NCBI GenBank assembly: GCA_037384425.1
Contig: JARROA010000025.1
Span: forward strand, 1 to 64,000
Reading direction: 5' to 3'
Length of the DNA: 64,000 bases
From: Thiodiazotropha sp037384425
GTDB taxonomy: Bacteria; Pseudomonadota; Gammaproteobacteria; Chromatiales; Chromatiaceae
Both the position numbers and the translations under genes were made by a program. Shown in pieces: positions 15,572 through 23,964 of the stretch. The notes under the pieces are model-generated. The model searched no databases, was not told the DNA's origin, and saw nothing but the letters and a program-made list of their open reading frames with translations. How positions within the stretch are numbered: the first letter of the stretch is position 1; every line of letters starts with the position of its first letter.

Positions 15572-16450
15572 CTATCCCGATCCCGGGATAAGTGCCGTTC
15601 GCAAGGCGCTGCGCAGCCGCTCCACCACCTGCTCGCCGGTGTCGGCGGCGGAGAGTAGCACCAGCTCCACCTCGGGCAGGGGCGGCAGCTCCCGCTCGAG
15701 GATCCGCAGGTCGGGTTCCAGCCAGCGCTCGGTGCGCACGCCGACGCCAAGCCCCGCGCGCAGGGCGGCACGCATGCCGGAGAGGCTGGGGGTGGAGAGC
15801 GCGATACGCCAGGGGCGGGCGATGCCGTCGAGGGTGCCGAGCACTGCGTTGCGGAAGATGCAGGGGCCGTTGGAGAGCACCAGGGGCAGGGGTTCGTCGG
15901 CTTTGATGGCAAGCTCGGGCGAGGCCACCCAGACCCGCCGCAGCCGATCGATGACCTCGCAGCGGACGCCGTTCTGCGCTTCCCCCGGTTCCTGAAAGAT
16001 GACGGCCAGATCGAGTTCACCACAGGCTACTTCGTCGCGCAGCTTGAGATTGGCATCCACCCGCACCTCCAGGGCAACACCGGGATGAAGGCGTGAGAAG
16101 TGGGCCAGCATGTCGGCCAGTCCGCCATCGGCCAGCTCCTGTACCGAGCCCAGACGCACCCGGCCCTGCAGCCGGGTTTCAGCCAGCGCCGTCAGTGCCT
16201 CGTCGTTGAGAGCCAGCAGGCGCCGTGCATATCCCAGCAGCAGCTCGCCCCGTTCGGTGAGGGCGGTGCGGCGGGTGTTGCGCTCCAGAAGCGGCGTGTC
16301 GAGTCGCTCCTCCAGGCGTTTGAGTTGTTGGCTGACGGTGGACTGGGTACGGTGCAGCCGTTGGGCGGCGCGGGTGAAACCGCCGCCATCCACCACGGCG
16401 ACAAAGGTGCGTAGCAGTTCCAGCTCCAGATCGCGGGGCAATATATTCAT
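15572..16450 (-). CDS. LysR-family transcriptional regulator
   Basis: 292 aa. The N-terminal winged helix is textbook: LELLRTFVAVVDGGGFTRAA, QRLHRTQSTVSQQLKRLE, then LDTPLLERNTRRTALTERG. The rest is the type-2 periplasmic-binding effector domain (about residues 90-290). It diverges from the tautomerase-PPOX-GST operon with a 90-bp gap containing the palindrome TATTCGAATA, a typical arrangement for LysR control of the divergent operon. The effector is unknown; given the enzyme types, an aromatic or electrophilic compound is a reasonable guess. Confidence 0.95.
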   Translation of the reverse strand: MNILPRDLELELLRTFVAVVDGGGFTRAAQRLHRTQSTVSQQLKRLEERLDTPLLERNTRRTALTERGELLLGYARRLLALNDEALTALAETRLQGRVRLGSVQELADGGLADMLAHFSRLHPGVALEVRVDANLKLRDEVACGELDLAVIFQEPGEAQNGVRCEVIDRLRRVWVASPELAIKADEPLPLVLSNGPCIFRNAVLGTLDGIARPWRIALSTPSLSGMRAALRAGLGVGVRTERWLEPDLRILERELPPLPEVELVLLSAADTGEQVVERLRSALRTALIPGSG

Positions 16451-16465
16451 GAATCAAATAAGAGA

Positions 16466-16475
16466 TATTCGAATA
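16466..16475. promoter_or_regulatory. Candidate LysR operator between divergent genes
   Basis: TATTCGAATA is a perfect 10-bp palindrome in the AT-rich 90-bp gap between lysR (start 16450) and the tautomerase gene (start 16540). LysR proteins usually bind imperfect T-N11-A dyads in such gaps. Assigned by position and symmetry only. Confidence 0.4.
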
Positions 16476-16539
16476 ATTCGTTTAACAAATGAATGCCGTA
16501 AGCCTAGGCTCTTCTCACACCAAGTCAAGGAGCATACGA

Positions 16540-16998
16540 ATGCCGTACATCGCACTTACTATCAATCCCATGCCGACCCAGGAACAGGCCGACACGCTCG
16601 CCCGGGGTATCACGGCTGCCCTGGCGGAGGAGGCCGGCAAGCGCCGCGAGGTGACCGCTGTGCGCATCAGCGGCAGCGAAGCGGCGCTCCTCTGGACCAT
16701 CGGAGGCGAACCCTGCGACAAGCCCACTGCCTACCTGGACGTCAAGGTCACCCAGGGCAGCAACAGTCGTGATGAGAAGGCCAGGCTGATCGCCCGGCTC
16801 CAGCGCTTGCTGGTGGAGACGCTTGGCGAACTGGCCGAGGCGAGTTATATCGTGATCCATGAGCTGCCGGCGGAGAACTGGGGCTACGCCGGTCTGACCC
16901 AGGCGGCACGCGCCGGATTCCGGGGCGTCGATCAACCTGATGCCCTGGATTACGCTGCGCCTCATCCAGGTTACGCAAGTGGGGAATTGCCGGCATGA
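16540..16998 (+). CDS. Tautomerase-family protein
   Basis: 152 aa from ATG 16540, which has an AAGGAG ribosome site; the longer frame lacks one. After Met removal the N-terminus is PYIALTINPMPTQEQ, with the catalytic Pro1 of 4-oxalocrotonate tautomerase-like enzymes. The middle (TAYLDVKVTQGSNSRDEKAR, SYIVIHELPAENWGYAG) matches the cis-CaaD/tautomerase_3-like class. The last 25 residues do not look like the family: bases 16943-16974 within them are a family-1 palindrome, so the C-terminal tail is encoded by a repeat. The stop overlaps the next start (ATGA). First gene of an operon opposite LysR. Confidence 0.85.
   Translation: MPYIALTINPMPTQEQADTLARGITAALAEEAGKRREVTAVRISGSEAALLWTIGGEPCDKPTAYLDVKVTQGSNSRDEKARLIARLQRLLVETLGELAEASYIVIHELPAENWGYAGLTQAARAGFRGVDQPDALDYAAPHPGYASGELPA
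16943..16974. repeat. Family-1 palindrome inside the tautomerase coding sequence
   Basis: CCCTGGATTACGCTGCGCCT continues into CATCCAGGTTAC, the same hairpin as the inverted family-1 unit at 15469-15504. It encodes roughly residues 135-145 of the tautomerase, just before the coupled PPOX start. It is the only copy I found inside a coding region. Confidence 0.7.
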
Positions 16999-17534
16999 GC
17001 GATCGCGTCTTCCATGACGGGGAGCTGTCTGCCCAGCAGCGTTTCAACGAGGCCTGGGACGAGGAGCGTTCGAAACGGCTGAGCCGCATTGTCGGCAGCG
17101 CCCTGGATCAGCGGATGGCGCGTTTCGTCGAGTCCCGCGACTTCTTCTTTCTCGCCACGTCCGATGCCGAAGGCCATTGTGACTGCAGCTTCAAGGGCAC
17201 CGAACCGGCGTCAGACGGCCGCCTCCTGCCGGCGGTGTGGGTGGCGGGGCCGCAATGCCTGTTGTTTCCGGACTATGCTGGCAACCGCATGTTCAACTCC
17301 TTGGGCAATATCCTCACCAATCCCCACCTGGGCCTGCTCTTCATCGACTTCGCGAGCCAGTCGCGCCTGCGGGTGAACGGTTCGGCGCGGATTCTGGAAC
17401 AGCACGGGGAGTGGCAGACCCTCTGGCCCCAGGCCGGGCGCGCGGTGGAGGTGGCGGTGGAGCAGGTCTACTGGAACTGCTCGAAGCGCATACCCAGACT
17501 GAACGATGCAAAAACACATGGAGCACAGGCATGA
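16995..17534 (+). CDS. Pyridoxamine 5'-phosphate oxidase-family flavoprotein
   Basis: 179 aa. FMN split-barrel motifs: SRDFFFLATSDAEGHCDCSF (about residues 47-66), FPDYAGNRMFNSLGNILTNP (about 91-110), HLGLLFIDF and RLRVNGSARI. Such PPOX-like proteins use FMN or F420 to reduce or oxidise varied substrates; a true PdxH assignment is not supported because the PLP-site residues are not evident. It overlaps the tautomerase stop by 4 bp and the GST start by 4 bp, so the three genes form a tightly coupled operon. A detoxification or catabolic role is plausible. Confidence 0.88.
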   Translation: MSDRVFHDGELSAQQRFNEAWDEERSKRLSRIVGSALDQRMARFVESRDFFFLATSDAEGHCDCSFKGTEPASDGRLLPAVWVAGPQCLLFPDYAGNRMFNSLGNILTNPHLGLLFIDFASQSRLRVNGSARILEQHGEWQTLWPQAGRAVEVAVEQVYWNCSKRIPRLNDAKTHGAQA

Positions 17535-18130
17535 CCGATTTGAAACTTTACGACATGGACCGCTCCGGCAACTGTTACAAGGTTCGCCTGCTGCTCTCCA
17601 TGCTGGGGCTGGACTATCAGCGCCTGACCGTCGACATCCTCGCCGGCGAGTCGCTGACACCGGAGTTCAAGCGGCTCAACCCGCGAGGCCAGGTGCCGGT
17701 GCTGGTCGATGGCGAGACGGTGATCTGGGACTCCATGGCGATCCTGGTCTATCTGGCCCGCCGCTATGGAGACTCGGACTGGTTGCCGGAAGATGCCCTC
17801 GGCGAGGCGCGCGTGATGCAGTGGCTCGCCGTCTCCGAAAACGAACTGCTCTACGGCCTGGCCCGCGCCCGGGCCAAGATCCTGTTCGATCGTCCCTATG
17901 ACCTGGCGCAGTGCCACCGGGACGCGGAGCCGGGCCTGCAGGCAATGCAGCAGCGCCTCGCAGCGGCGCCATGGCTGGCGGCGGAGCGTCCCACCATCGC
18001 CGACATCGCCTGCTACCCCTATGTCTCCCTGGCCGGCGAAGGGCACTTCCCGCTCGAGCCCTATCCTGCGGTGACGGCCTGGTTGGAGCGGCTGCAGCAA
18101 CTCCCCGGATGGGTGCCGATGGTGGCGTAA
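17531..18130 (+). CDS. Glutathione S-transferase-family protein
   Basis: 199 aa from ATG 17531, which overlaps the PPOX stop (ATGA). The N-terminal thioredoxin-like domain has LKLYDMDRSGNCYKVRLLLS, where Ser12 or the following residues form the GSH-activating site, then GQVPVLVDGETVIWDSMAIL with the cis-Pro and the DS gamma-glutamyl-binding pair. The C-terminal helical domain ends in ADIACYPYVSLAGEGHFPLE, the capping-box region. Third gene of the LysR-adjacent operon; likely conjugates or reduces the compound processed by the other two. Confidence 0.92.
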   Translation: MTDLKLYDMDRSGNCYKVRLLLSMLGLDYQRLTVDILAGESLTPEFKRLNPRGQVPVLVDGETVIWDSMAILVYLARRYGDSDWLPEDALGEARVMQWLAVSENELLYGLARARAKILFDRPYDLAQCHRDAEPGLQAMQQRLAAAPWLAAERPTIADIACYPYVSLAGEGHFPLEPYPAVTAWLERLQQLPGWVPMVA

Positions 18131-18157
18131 GCGTTAGCGCCCACACACTGTGACGGC

Positions 18158-19450
18158 CTATGGCTGGAGCGGGGACGGCGCGCGCCAGATCCGCTCCGAG
18201 CGGCTGTCGAGGTGGATTCCACCCACCCAGCGATCGATGCCGTTCAGCGCTATCCAGTCCACTTGGTCCTGTAACAGCCGGCGGCCGGTATCGCTCAGCC
18301 GGACCTGCCACTGGTTGGGTGGTTCACCCTGTTTATCGAGTACGATGGCGGGGTGCTCGGCCTGCGCCAATCCCTCCAGTAGGCGCCAGAAGTAGGTGTC
18401 GCCCATGAACACCAGCGGCTCGTAGTGATTGGTGTACCAGCCAAACAGGCGGGCGGCGTTCATGTCACCTTTGTCGCGGAGAATTTCGAGGGTAAGGTTT
18501 TCGCAGAGATTGAGCCCGTTTCGTTGCGAAGGAAGCAGTTGCAGATGACGTTCGAGGGCAATGGCCATGGTCGGCAGCTCGGGGGTGCCGCTGGCGATGA
18601 TGCGGCGAAGGGCATCGGGTGTGGGTGCGCGCAGCGCCGACCAGACCTGTCTGCCGAGTGCGAACTGCTCGGCACTGACCGGCCTGAAGTCGCTCCACAA
18701 TACCCGCATGGCCTCGGCTGGTAGCTGACCGATACCGTTGAACCGTTCCACTCCGGGATAGTGGCTGACGCTGATCAGTTCGAGCCGGGCGGGGCGCTGG
18801 TCTTCCTGGCTGAAGTAGTCGAGCAGTCTGGCCAGGATCAGCTGGTCGAAGGGATCGTGTTCGAACCAGAGATGGACCGCGTCGTAAGTGTGGGCCTGTT
18901 CGAGCGCGGCGTATTGCTGCCTCAGATCGTCTGCAACCTGCTCGGCTTGGGGATGGCGGTGCTGGGTGATGTGATCGGCGCGCATCCGCAGGTAGGTTTC
19001 CAGGTCGTCGGTGTCGGCGACCGGTCCGTGCGCCAAAGGATCGAAGAAAGCCAGGAAATCACCGCGAAAGCCGGCTATGGCCAGAGCATGCCGTATGTCG
19101 GTGCCGCAGCGGATATGCAGTACCCGGGCTTGCCCATCGGGCGCTTCGGGCTCGCCTTTGCCGAGCGCGTCGCGGGCGATGCGGTTGCGCTCGATATGGA
19201 CCTTGAGTTGAGGCCAACTCCTGAAGCCATGCGATCTGGCGACAGCGATTTGGGCATCGCTCAGCCGCTTGTCGGCATGTTCGTCACCGGGTGATGCCTT
19301 CCAGTCGCGCAACAACTCCTTGGCGCGCTTTTTCTGTTGCTCGAGCGAGAGCGGTTTCAGTCGGCGGGGATCGTCCGCGTCGAAGTGGCTGAAGAAGTCG
19401 GGGGTATCGGCGCTGATTTGCGCGCGCAGTGCGGCGAGATTTTCGATCAT
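18158..19450 (-). CDS. DUF1835-domain protein
   Basis: 430 aa from ATG 19450, six bases after an AAGGAG ribosome site; an upstream ATG at 19468 has none. The N-terminal 100 residues (FDADDPRRLKPLSLEQQKKR, RLSDAQIAVARSHGF) are an ankyrin-adjacent-like helical region often found before other domains. From about residue 108 the DUF1835 domain begins: RVLHIRCGTDIRHALAIAGF, FLAFFDPLAHGPV, VHLWFEHDPFDQLILARLL. No biochemical role is known. The protein lacks signal peptide or membrane segments. It is monocistronic and convergent with the GST gene. Confidence 0.87.
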   Translation of the reverse strand: MIENLAALRAQISADTPDFFSHFDADDPRRLKPLSLEQQKKRAKELLRDWKASPGDEHADKRLSDAQIAVARSHGFRSWPQLKVHIERNRIARDALGKGEPEAPDGQARVLHIRCGTDIRHALAIAGFRGDFLAFFDPLAHGPVADTDDLETYLRMRADHITQHRHPQAEQVADDLRQQYAALEQAHTYDAVHLWFEHDPFDQLILARLLDYFSQEDQRPARLELISVSHYPGVERFNGIGQLPAEAMRVLWSDFRPVSAEQFALGRQVWSALRAPTPDALRRIIASGTPELPTMAIALERHLQLLPSQRNGLNLCENLTLEILRDKGDMNAARLFGWYTNHYEPLVFMGDTYFWRLLEGLAQAEHPAIVLDKQGEPPNQWQVRLSDTGRRLLQDQVDWIALNGIDRWVGGIHLDSRSERIWRAPSPLQP

Positions 19451-19854
19451 ATCGATCTCCTTGAACAAGGGTCCCGGGCCTGCTTCTCAGGATGCAAGGA
19501 AATCGCGAAAGCACATCGTCATGTTTGTTGGGCGCAGCCCTTTCCGCAGGCAGGACGCTGACAAACCAGCGCCAGGACAGCCTAGTGGAATGGCGTCCAA
19601 CGGTCAAAGCGTATCGTGAAGGAGAAGCGTGCGGGGTGTGATCGACGGGGCCAGCGATGTTTCCTGGCCGGGACCCGAGGTTGCGTCGAACAGTATGGAA
19701 GCGCCCGGCGGTAGTACGATTTCGCTCCCGTCTGCCGAACTTTTGAATCAGGCTCTGAAACTGCCTGGAGCCGGATAAGGATTCCTTTAACCCTACGTAA
19801 TGTGAAGCAAGGACCGGTCCCGTCAAGCTCAACTCACAGTAGCTTGCGGAGAGG
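19451..19854. other. Intergenic gap, 404 bp
   Basis: Divergent gap between the DUF1835 gene and the cytochrome gene. It should hold both promoters. A long minus-strand reading frame crosses it but has Arg/Ser-rich composition and overlaps DUF1835 in another frame; I do not accept it as a gene. No repeat of families 1-4 was seen. Confidence 0.5.
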
Positions 19855-20745
19855 ATGAATCGCCCGCGGAGGCGTTTTGGCAGACTTCTGATGACAATCT
19901 TGGTGATCCGGGACGCCTCCATGCTAGTGAAAGGGTTTCTGTGCTTGCGCCCAGGGCGCGGCCTTCCCGTTCTGCTCACCCTCTTGATCGCGATCACCAG
20001 GCCTTCGATCGCCACGGAACAGGTCCCCATCGAGACGCTGCTCGAGCGTGACTATCTCGACGACTACTATAGCAACGTGGTCTATGGCTACCGCATCGTC
20101 ACCGAAACGGAGAAGTACGGTGCCCGCTATACCGGTAATCGCATGCATTGCACCAACTGCCATCTCAATGCCGGTCGCAAACAGGACGCCATTCCCCTCA
20201 ACGTCGCCGGCATGTATCCCAAATGGCGCAGCAAGAACGGTCGACGCAACGGCATCGGCCTGCGTATCCGCGAGTGTTTCGTCTACAGCCTCGACGGTAT
20301 CATGCCGCCGGAGGATGCCCCCGAGGTGATGGCCATCGCGGCCTATATCTCCTACCTCTCCCATGGCCAGGTCATCGGCGAGGCGCCGTCAGGTCGCGGT
20401 GTGCCGACCCTGCCCGATACCGGTTACGATCCCAATCCCGCCTCAGGCATGGCGATCTATCAGGAAAAGTGCGCCGTCTGCCATGGACAGGATGGACAGG
20501 GCAATGAGCGCATGCCGCCGCTGTGGGGCATCGACGCCTATAACGAGGGTGCGGGCATGGCGGATATCCGGCGTGCCGCCGGTTTCATCTGGGCCAACAT
20601 GCCGCTGGGACAGGAACGCTCATTGAGTCACCAGCAGGCGCTGGACGTGGCGGCTTATGTCAATATGCAGATCCGTCCGGCGGATCCACGCGAGCAGAAA
20701 CTGCTGAAACTGTTCGAAGCGGTGACCGGAGTCTTCGAGCGATGA
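19855..20745 (+). CDS. tsdA: Diheme c-type cytochrome, TsdA-like thiosulfate dehydrogenase
   Basis: 296 aa from 19855; the true start may be ATG 19921, which gives a compact signal peptide (LPVLLTLLIAITRPSIA). Haem 1 is CTNCH (residues 99-103) and haem 2 is CAVCH (206-210). IRECFVYSLDGIMPP after haem 1 carries Cys141, at the position of the unusual axial Cys ligand of TsdA; WANMP (Met249) fits the second axial ligand of haem 2. PPLWGIDAYNEGAGM also matches TsdA. Known TsdA enzymes couple two thiosulfates to tetrathionate, or the reverse, in the periplasm. It is directly followed by a SulP transporter gene (3-bp gap). Confidence 0.82.
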   Translation: MNRPRRRFGRLLMTILVIRDASMLVKGFLCLRPGRGLPVLLTLLIAITRPSIATEQVPIETLLERDYLDDYYSNVVYGYRIVTETEKYGARYTGNRMHCTNCHLNAGRKQDAIPLNVAGMYPKWRSKNGRRNGIGLRIRECFVYSLDGIMPPEDAPEVMAIAAYISYLSHGQVIGEAPSGRGVPTLPDTGYDPNPASGMAIYQEKCAVCHGQDGQGNERMPPLWGIDAYNEGAGMADIRRAAGFIWANMPLGQERSLSHQQALDVAAYVNMQIRPADPREQKLLKLFEAVTGVFER

Positions 20746-20748
20746 CCA

Positions 20749-22392
20749 TTGATGCCAGGGAGGGCGAATCCAAAACGCGACAGGGCCGCGTCCGGCCCCC
20801 AGTCTGACATGCGCCTGAAGCGGTTACCGGAAATCCTGCCCTGGCGGCCCTCCCAAGCGAAGGGCTGGCGCTTTTCGGCCGAACTTTTCGGTGCCTTCAT
20901 CGCCGCTATCCTGGTCATACCCCAGGGGATCACTTTCGCCTACCTGGCCGGTCTGCCTCCCGAATACGGCATCTATACGGCGATCTTCGTCACCCTCTTC
21001 GCCAGTCTCTTCGGCACCAGCTCCATGCTGGGCGGGCCCAACACCGCGGTGGCGATCCTGATCGGGCTGGCGGTGGCACCCTTTGCCGGCAGGGGGAGTC
21101 CGCTCTATATCGATTACGTGCTGCTGCTGAGCTTCATGGTGGGACTCATCCAGTTGCTCATCTGGCTGTTGCGAGGTGGTCGTTACTTCATGTATCTCAG
21201 TCCCGCTGCCATCACCGGTATCACCACCGGAGTCGGTATGATCCTCGTGCTCTCCTCGCTCGACGGCATTCTCGGGCTCTCCAGTTCCAATACCCTGTTC
21301 TTCTTCCAAAAGCTCTTTCTACTGATCGACGACGCGGGCAGTCTGATCAATCCGCACAGTCTCTGTGTCGGTGTGATGACCGTGGCTACCGGTTTGATCG
21401 CACGCTATTACATGCCGCGCTATGCGATTCTGATCTCGATTGCGGCCGGCTATCTCTGCGGCCTGTTGCAGATGGCCTTTTTCACTCAGGTCGATATGGA
21501 GCTTGAACTGCTGGGCCATATCCCGGTCAGCGTGCTGCCCCTGTCCCATCCGCCGCTGGGCAGGGAGTATCTGCTGGTGGGGCTGGCGATGCTGCCCGAC
21601 GCGCTGATCATTGCCCTCATCGGACTCTCCCAGTCGATGGTCATCGTCAAACATCTGCGTAACGATACGGATCAGTCCATCCTGCCTGATAAGGAGGTGT
21701 TCGCCCAGGGCATCGCCAATGCCCTGGCTCCCTTCTTCTCCAGCTTCGCCGGTTCCGGCAGTTTCAACCGCACGGCGGTGAATCAGTCACTGGGCATCAA
21801 GACGCCGCTGGCCGGCATGCTCTCGTCCTTCATCGTGCTGCTGCTCATCCTGCTGCTCGGCCCCATCCTCTCCTACCTACCGATGGCGGTCATCTCCGGC
21901 AGCCTGATGCTGGTGGGTTTCAGCATGATCAAGCGCGACGAGATCCAGCGCCTGGTCTCCTGGCGTGGCGAACTCGCGGTCTTCGCCATCACCCTGTTCA
22001 GCATCATGTTTGTCGGTTTACAGGTGGGCCTGGTGATCGCCCTGGTGCTGTCGATTTTGATGTTCGTGCTCTCCGCCGCGAAGTTGGAGGTCCGCGCCGA
22101 GCGGCAGCAGGATTCAGTGCAACTCAGGGTGGAGGGGCATCTCTTCTATGCCTCCATCGATCAACTCAGCGAGCTGCTCAAGCGTTATCGGTCGGTGAAT
22201 CTGGTGCTGGATCTGAGCGTGGTCTCCTATCTCGATCTCTCGGCGACCGAGGCGATTGTCAAAGAGCTGGCCAATCGGGACGCCGAGGCGACCTCCTTCA
22301 TGATCAAGTTGGCTTCGTCCCGCCTGCGGGAACATTTTGAGCAGTGCATGGATGGCATGCCGGTCCGCTTCATTCAGCTGGAGCCGGCTTGA
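20749..22392 (+). CDS. SulP/SLC26 anion transporter with STAS domain
   Basis: 547 aa from 20749; ATG 20809 would remove a 20-residue polar leader. The Sulfate_transp core has LVIPQGITFAYLAGLPPEYG, the family signature, and IYTAIFVTLFASLFGTSSML, then SSFAGSGSFNRTAVNQSLG in the second inverted repeat, about a dozen helices in all. A cytoplasmic STAS domain covers residues about 455-547 (VNLVLDLSVVSYLDLSATEA). Inner-membrane family members move sulfate, bicarbonate or other anions. It starts 3 bp after the TsdA-like gene, so the pair is one operon; sulfate, thiosulfate or another sulfur oxyanion is a reasonable but unproven substrate. Confidence 0.93.
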   Translation: MMPGRANPKRDRAASGPQSDMRLKRLPEILPWRPSQAKGWRFSAELFGAFIAAILVIPQGITFAYLAGLPPEYGIYTAIFVTLFASLFGTSSMLGGPNTAVAILIGLAVAPFAGRGSPLYIDYVLLLSFMVGLIQLLIWLLRGGRYFMYLSPAAITGITTGVGMILVLSSLDGILGLSSSNTLFFFQKLFLLIDDAGSLINPHSLCVGVMTVATGLIARYYMPRYAILISIAAGYLCGLLQMAFFTQVDMELELLGHIPVSVLPLSHPPLGREYLLVGLAMLPDALIIALIGLSQSMVIVKHLRNDTDQSILPDKEVFAQGIANALAPFFSSFAGSGSFNRTAVNQSLGIKTPLAGMLSSFIVLLLILLLGPILSYLPMAVISGSLMLVGFSMIKRDEIQRLVSWRGELAVFAITLFSIMFVGLQVGLVIALVLSILMFVLSAAKLEVRAERQQDSVQLRVEGHLFYASIDQLSELLKRYRSVNLVLDLSVVSYLDLSATEAIVKELANRDAEATSFMIKLASSRLREHFEQCMDGMPVRFIQLEPA

Positions 22393-22426
22393 TCGACATC
22401 GCTGACTCAAGGGGGCGCTATTAGGT

Positions 22427-22508
22427 GCAGCCCGGATGGAGTGCAACGGGAACCCGGGAAGTTCGAGGCGCCATACATCCCGGATTCCGTTGCACTCCAT
22501 CCGGCTAC
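22427..22508. repeat. Family-1 palindromes, inverted pair
   Basis: A unit at about 22427-22458 (CAGCCCGGATGGAGTGCAAC) is followed by its inverse at 22477-22508 (CCCGGATTCCGTTGCACTCC). The two arms can form one large hairpin. It lies between the convergent SulP and alcohol-dehydrogenase genes, a typical place for a bidirectional terminator. Confidence 0.8.
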
Positions 22509-22553
22509 CTTGCTGATGGAAGGGGGCTGAGTGGGATAGCCGTGGTGCCACGC

Positions 22554-23564
22554 TTATTCGATGAGCAGCACTTTGGCGCCCTTCACCGGTCCCCGTTTGA
22601 GTTCCAGCAGGGCGCGATTGGCTTCCAGCAGGGGATAGGTCTGCACGGTAGGCCGCAGGGGGATCCGGGCAGCGATGGGCAGAAACTCGGCCAGGTCCCT
22701 ATGCGTCACGTTGGCCACCGATTTGACCTCCTTTTCCATCCAGAGATGTTCGTGGTAGCTGAGCCGTTGCAGGTAGTCCTGATCACCCGCCTCCTTGCGG
22801 ATGGCGTTGATCACCAGTCGACCGCCCGGATTGAGGTTAGCAAGCGCCTCGACCACCGGCTTCCAGGCCGGGGTGGTGTCGATGATGGCCTGCAGCGGGT
22901 AGGGCGAGCGCGCCGCCGTGTCGCCGGCCCAGTCGGCGCCGAGCTTGCGGGCGAAGGCCTGGCTCTCGGCATCGCGCGCGAAAACGCAGATGGGACTGTG
23001 CGGAAACAGGTGGCGCGCCAGGGGCAACACCAGGTGGGCCGAGCCGCCGAAGCCGGTCAGGCCCAGGGGCTGACCGTCGCTCAGCCCCGTCAGTCTCAGT
23101 GAGCGGTAACCGACCGCGCCGGCGCAGAGCAGGGGGGCTGCCTCGGTGTCGGAGAAGGTCTCTGGAATCGGATAGGCATAGTTTTCGGGCACGGTCATGT
23201 ATTCGGCGTAGCCGCCATGGACGTCACGACCGGTGGCGTGGAATGCATCGGCCAGGTTCTCGTCTTCGGCGCCGTTCGAGTGGTGAATCCAACCCACGCC
23301 GACCCGCTCGCCGGGCTCGAAATGCCGGCAGTCGGGACCCAGTGATTCCACCCGTCCGACAACCTCGTGGCCCGGGATCACCGGCAAATGGGGCGGTGCA
23401 GTGCGTCCCTCGATCTCATCGAGTTCGGTGTGGCAGACACCACAGGCCGCGATCTTGATGCGTATCTCCCCTGGGCCGGGTTCGGGTATCGGCATGTCGC
23501 GCAGCGTCAGCGGCCGCTCATTCTCCTGCAATGAGACGATCCGCTCGATGACCATCGCTTTCAT
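22554..23564 (-). CDS. Zinc-type alcohol dehydrogenase lacking the structural-zinc lobe
   Basis: 336 aa medium-chain dehydrogenase. Catalytic zinc ligands are present: C41 in ACGVCHTELDE, H66-E67 in IPGHEVVG, and C147 in PLLCAGAVGY. The Rossmann part (about 150-290) has the loop LTGFGGSAHLV. Unusually, the stretch that normally carries four structural-zinc cysteines (about residues 92-113) reads WIHHSNGAEDENLADAFHAT: it contains no cysteine and is about six residues shorter. It resumes with GGYAEYMTVPE. Substrate unknown. A family-1 repeat pair flanks the gene on each side. Confidence 0.88.
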   Translation of the reverse strand: MKAMVIERIVSLQENERPLTLRDMPIPEPGPGEIRIKIAACGVCHTELDEIEGRTAPPHLPVIPGHEVVGRVESLGPDCRHFEPGERVGVGWIHHSNGAEDENLADAFHATGRDVHGGYAEYMTVPENYAYPIPETFSDTEAAPLLCAGAVGYRSLRLTGLSDGQPLGLTGFGGSAHLVLPLARHLFPHSPICVFARDAESQAFARKLGADWAGDTAARSPYPLQAIIDTTPAWKPVVEALANLNPGGRLVINAIRKEAGDQDYLQRLSYHEHLWMEKEVKSVANVTHRDLAEFLPIAARIPLRPTVQTYPLLEANRALLELKRGPVKGAKVLLIE

Positions 23565-23648
23565 GCTGGAGTCTCCTCGCGTTAACAGGCCCTAGAAGAC
23601 TCCGCGGGTGAGCGCTGCGGGTCCTCTGGCTCCGAGCCGCACATAGAG

Positions 23649-23731
23649 GTAGCCCGGATGGAGCGAAGCGGAATCCGGGAGGGTTTAGGCGTGAGGTTTC
23701 CCGGATTCCGCTTTGCTCCATCCAGGCTACC
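23649..23731. repeat. Family-1 palindromes, inverted pair
   Basis: GTAGCCCGGATGGAGCGAAG (from 23649) and the inverse TCCCGGATTCCGCTTTGCTC to 23731 lie head to head with an 18-bp spacer. The pair is upstream of the alcohol dehydrogenase gene, in the divergent gap before the peroxidase gene. Confidence 0.8.
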
Positions 23732-23964
23732 CTAACGTGCCATCCCATACCCGCCGCCAACAAAATTATAGGACAGGTGATCCGGATCGGGCCCTTGAGC
23801 GGGATGTGAACGGCTGCCGGATCCGTGCCGCCGGCAGGCAATTTTCAGGCTGAATTCATGTTCGAGGGCATAGCGTTTTCAGGTGTGGCCGGAGTCTGCT
23901 GTGGAGCAGTGGCCGCACGGTTTTTGAGTTCGAGGCGTAACCTTAAGCAATGGAGGCTTTAATC

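Noticed and set aside
15391..16023. Minus-strand frame inside lysR
   Set aside because: A shadow of lysR; Pro/Ser/Cys-rich with no family resemblance.
19284..20030. Long minus-strand frame across the DUF1835/tsdA gap
   Set aside because: Overlaps two real genes in other frames and has basic low-complexity composition.
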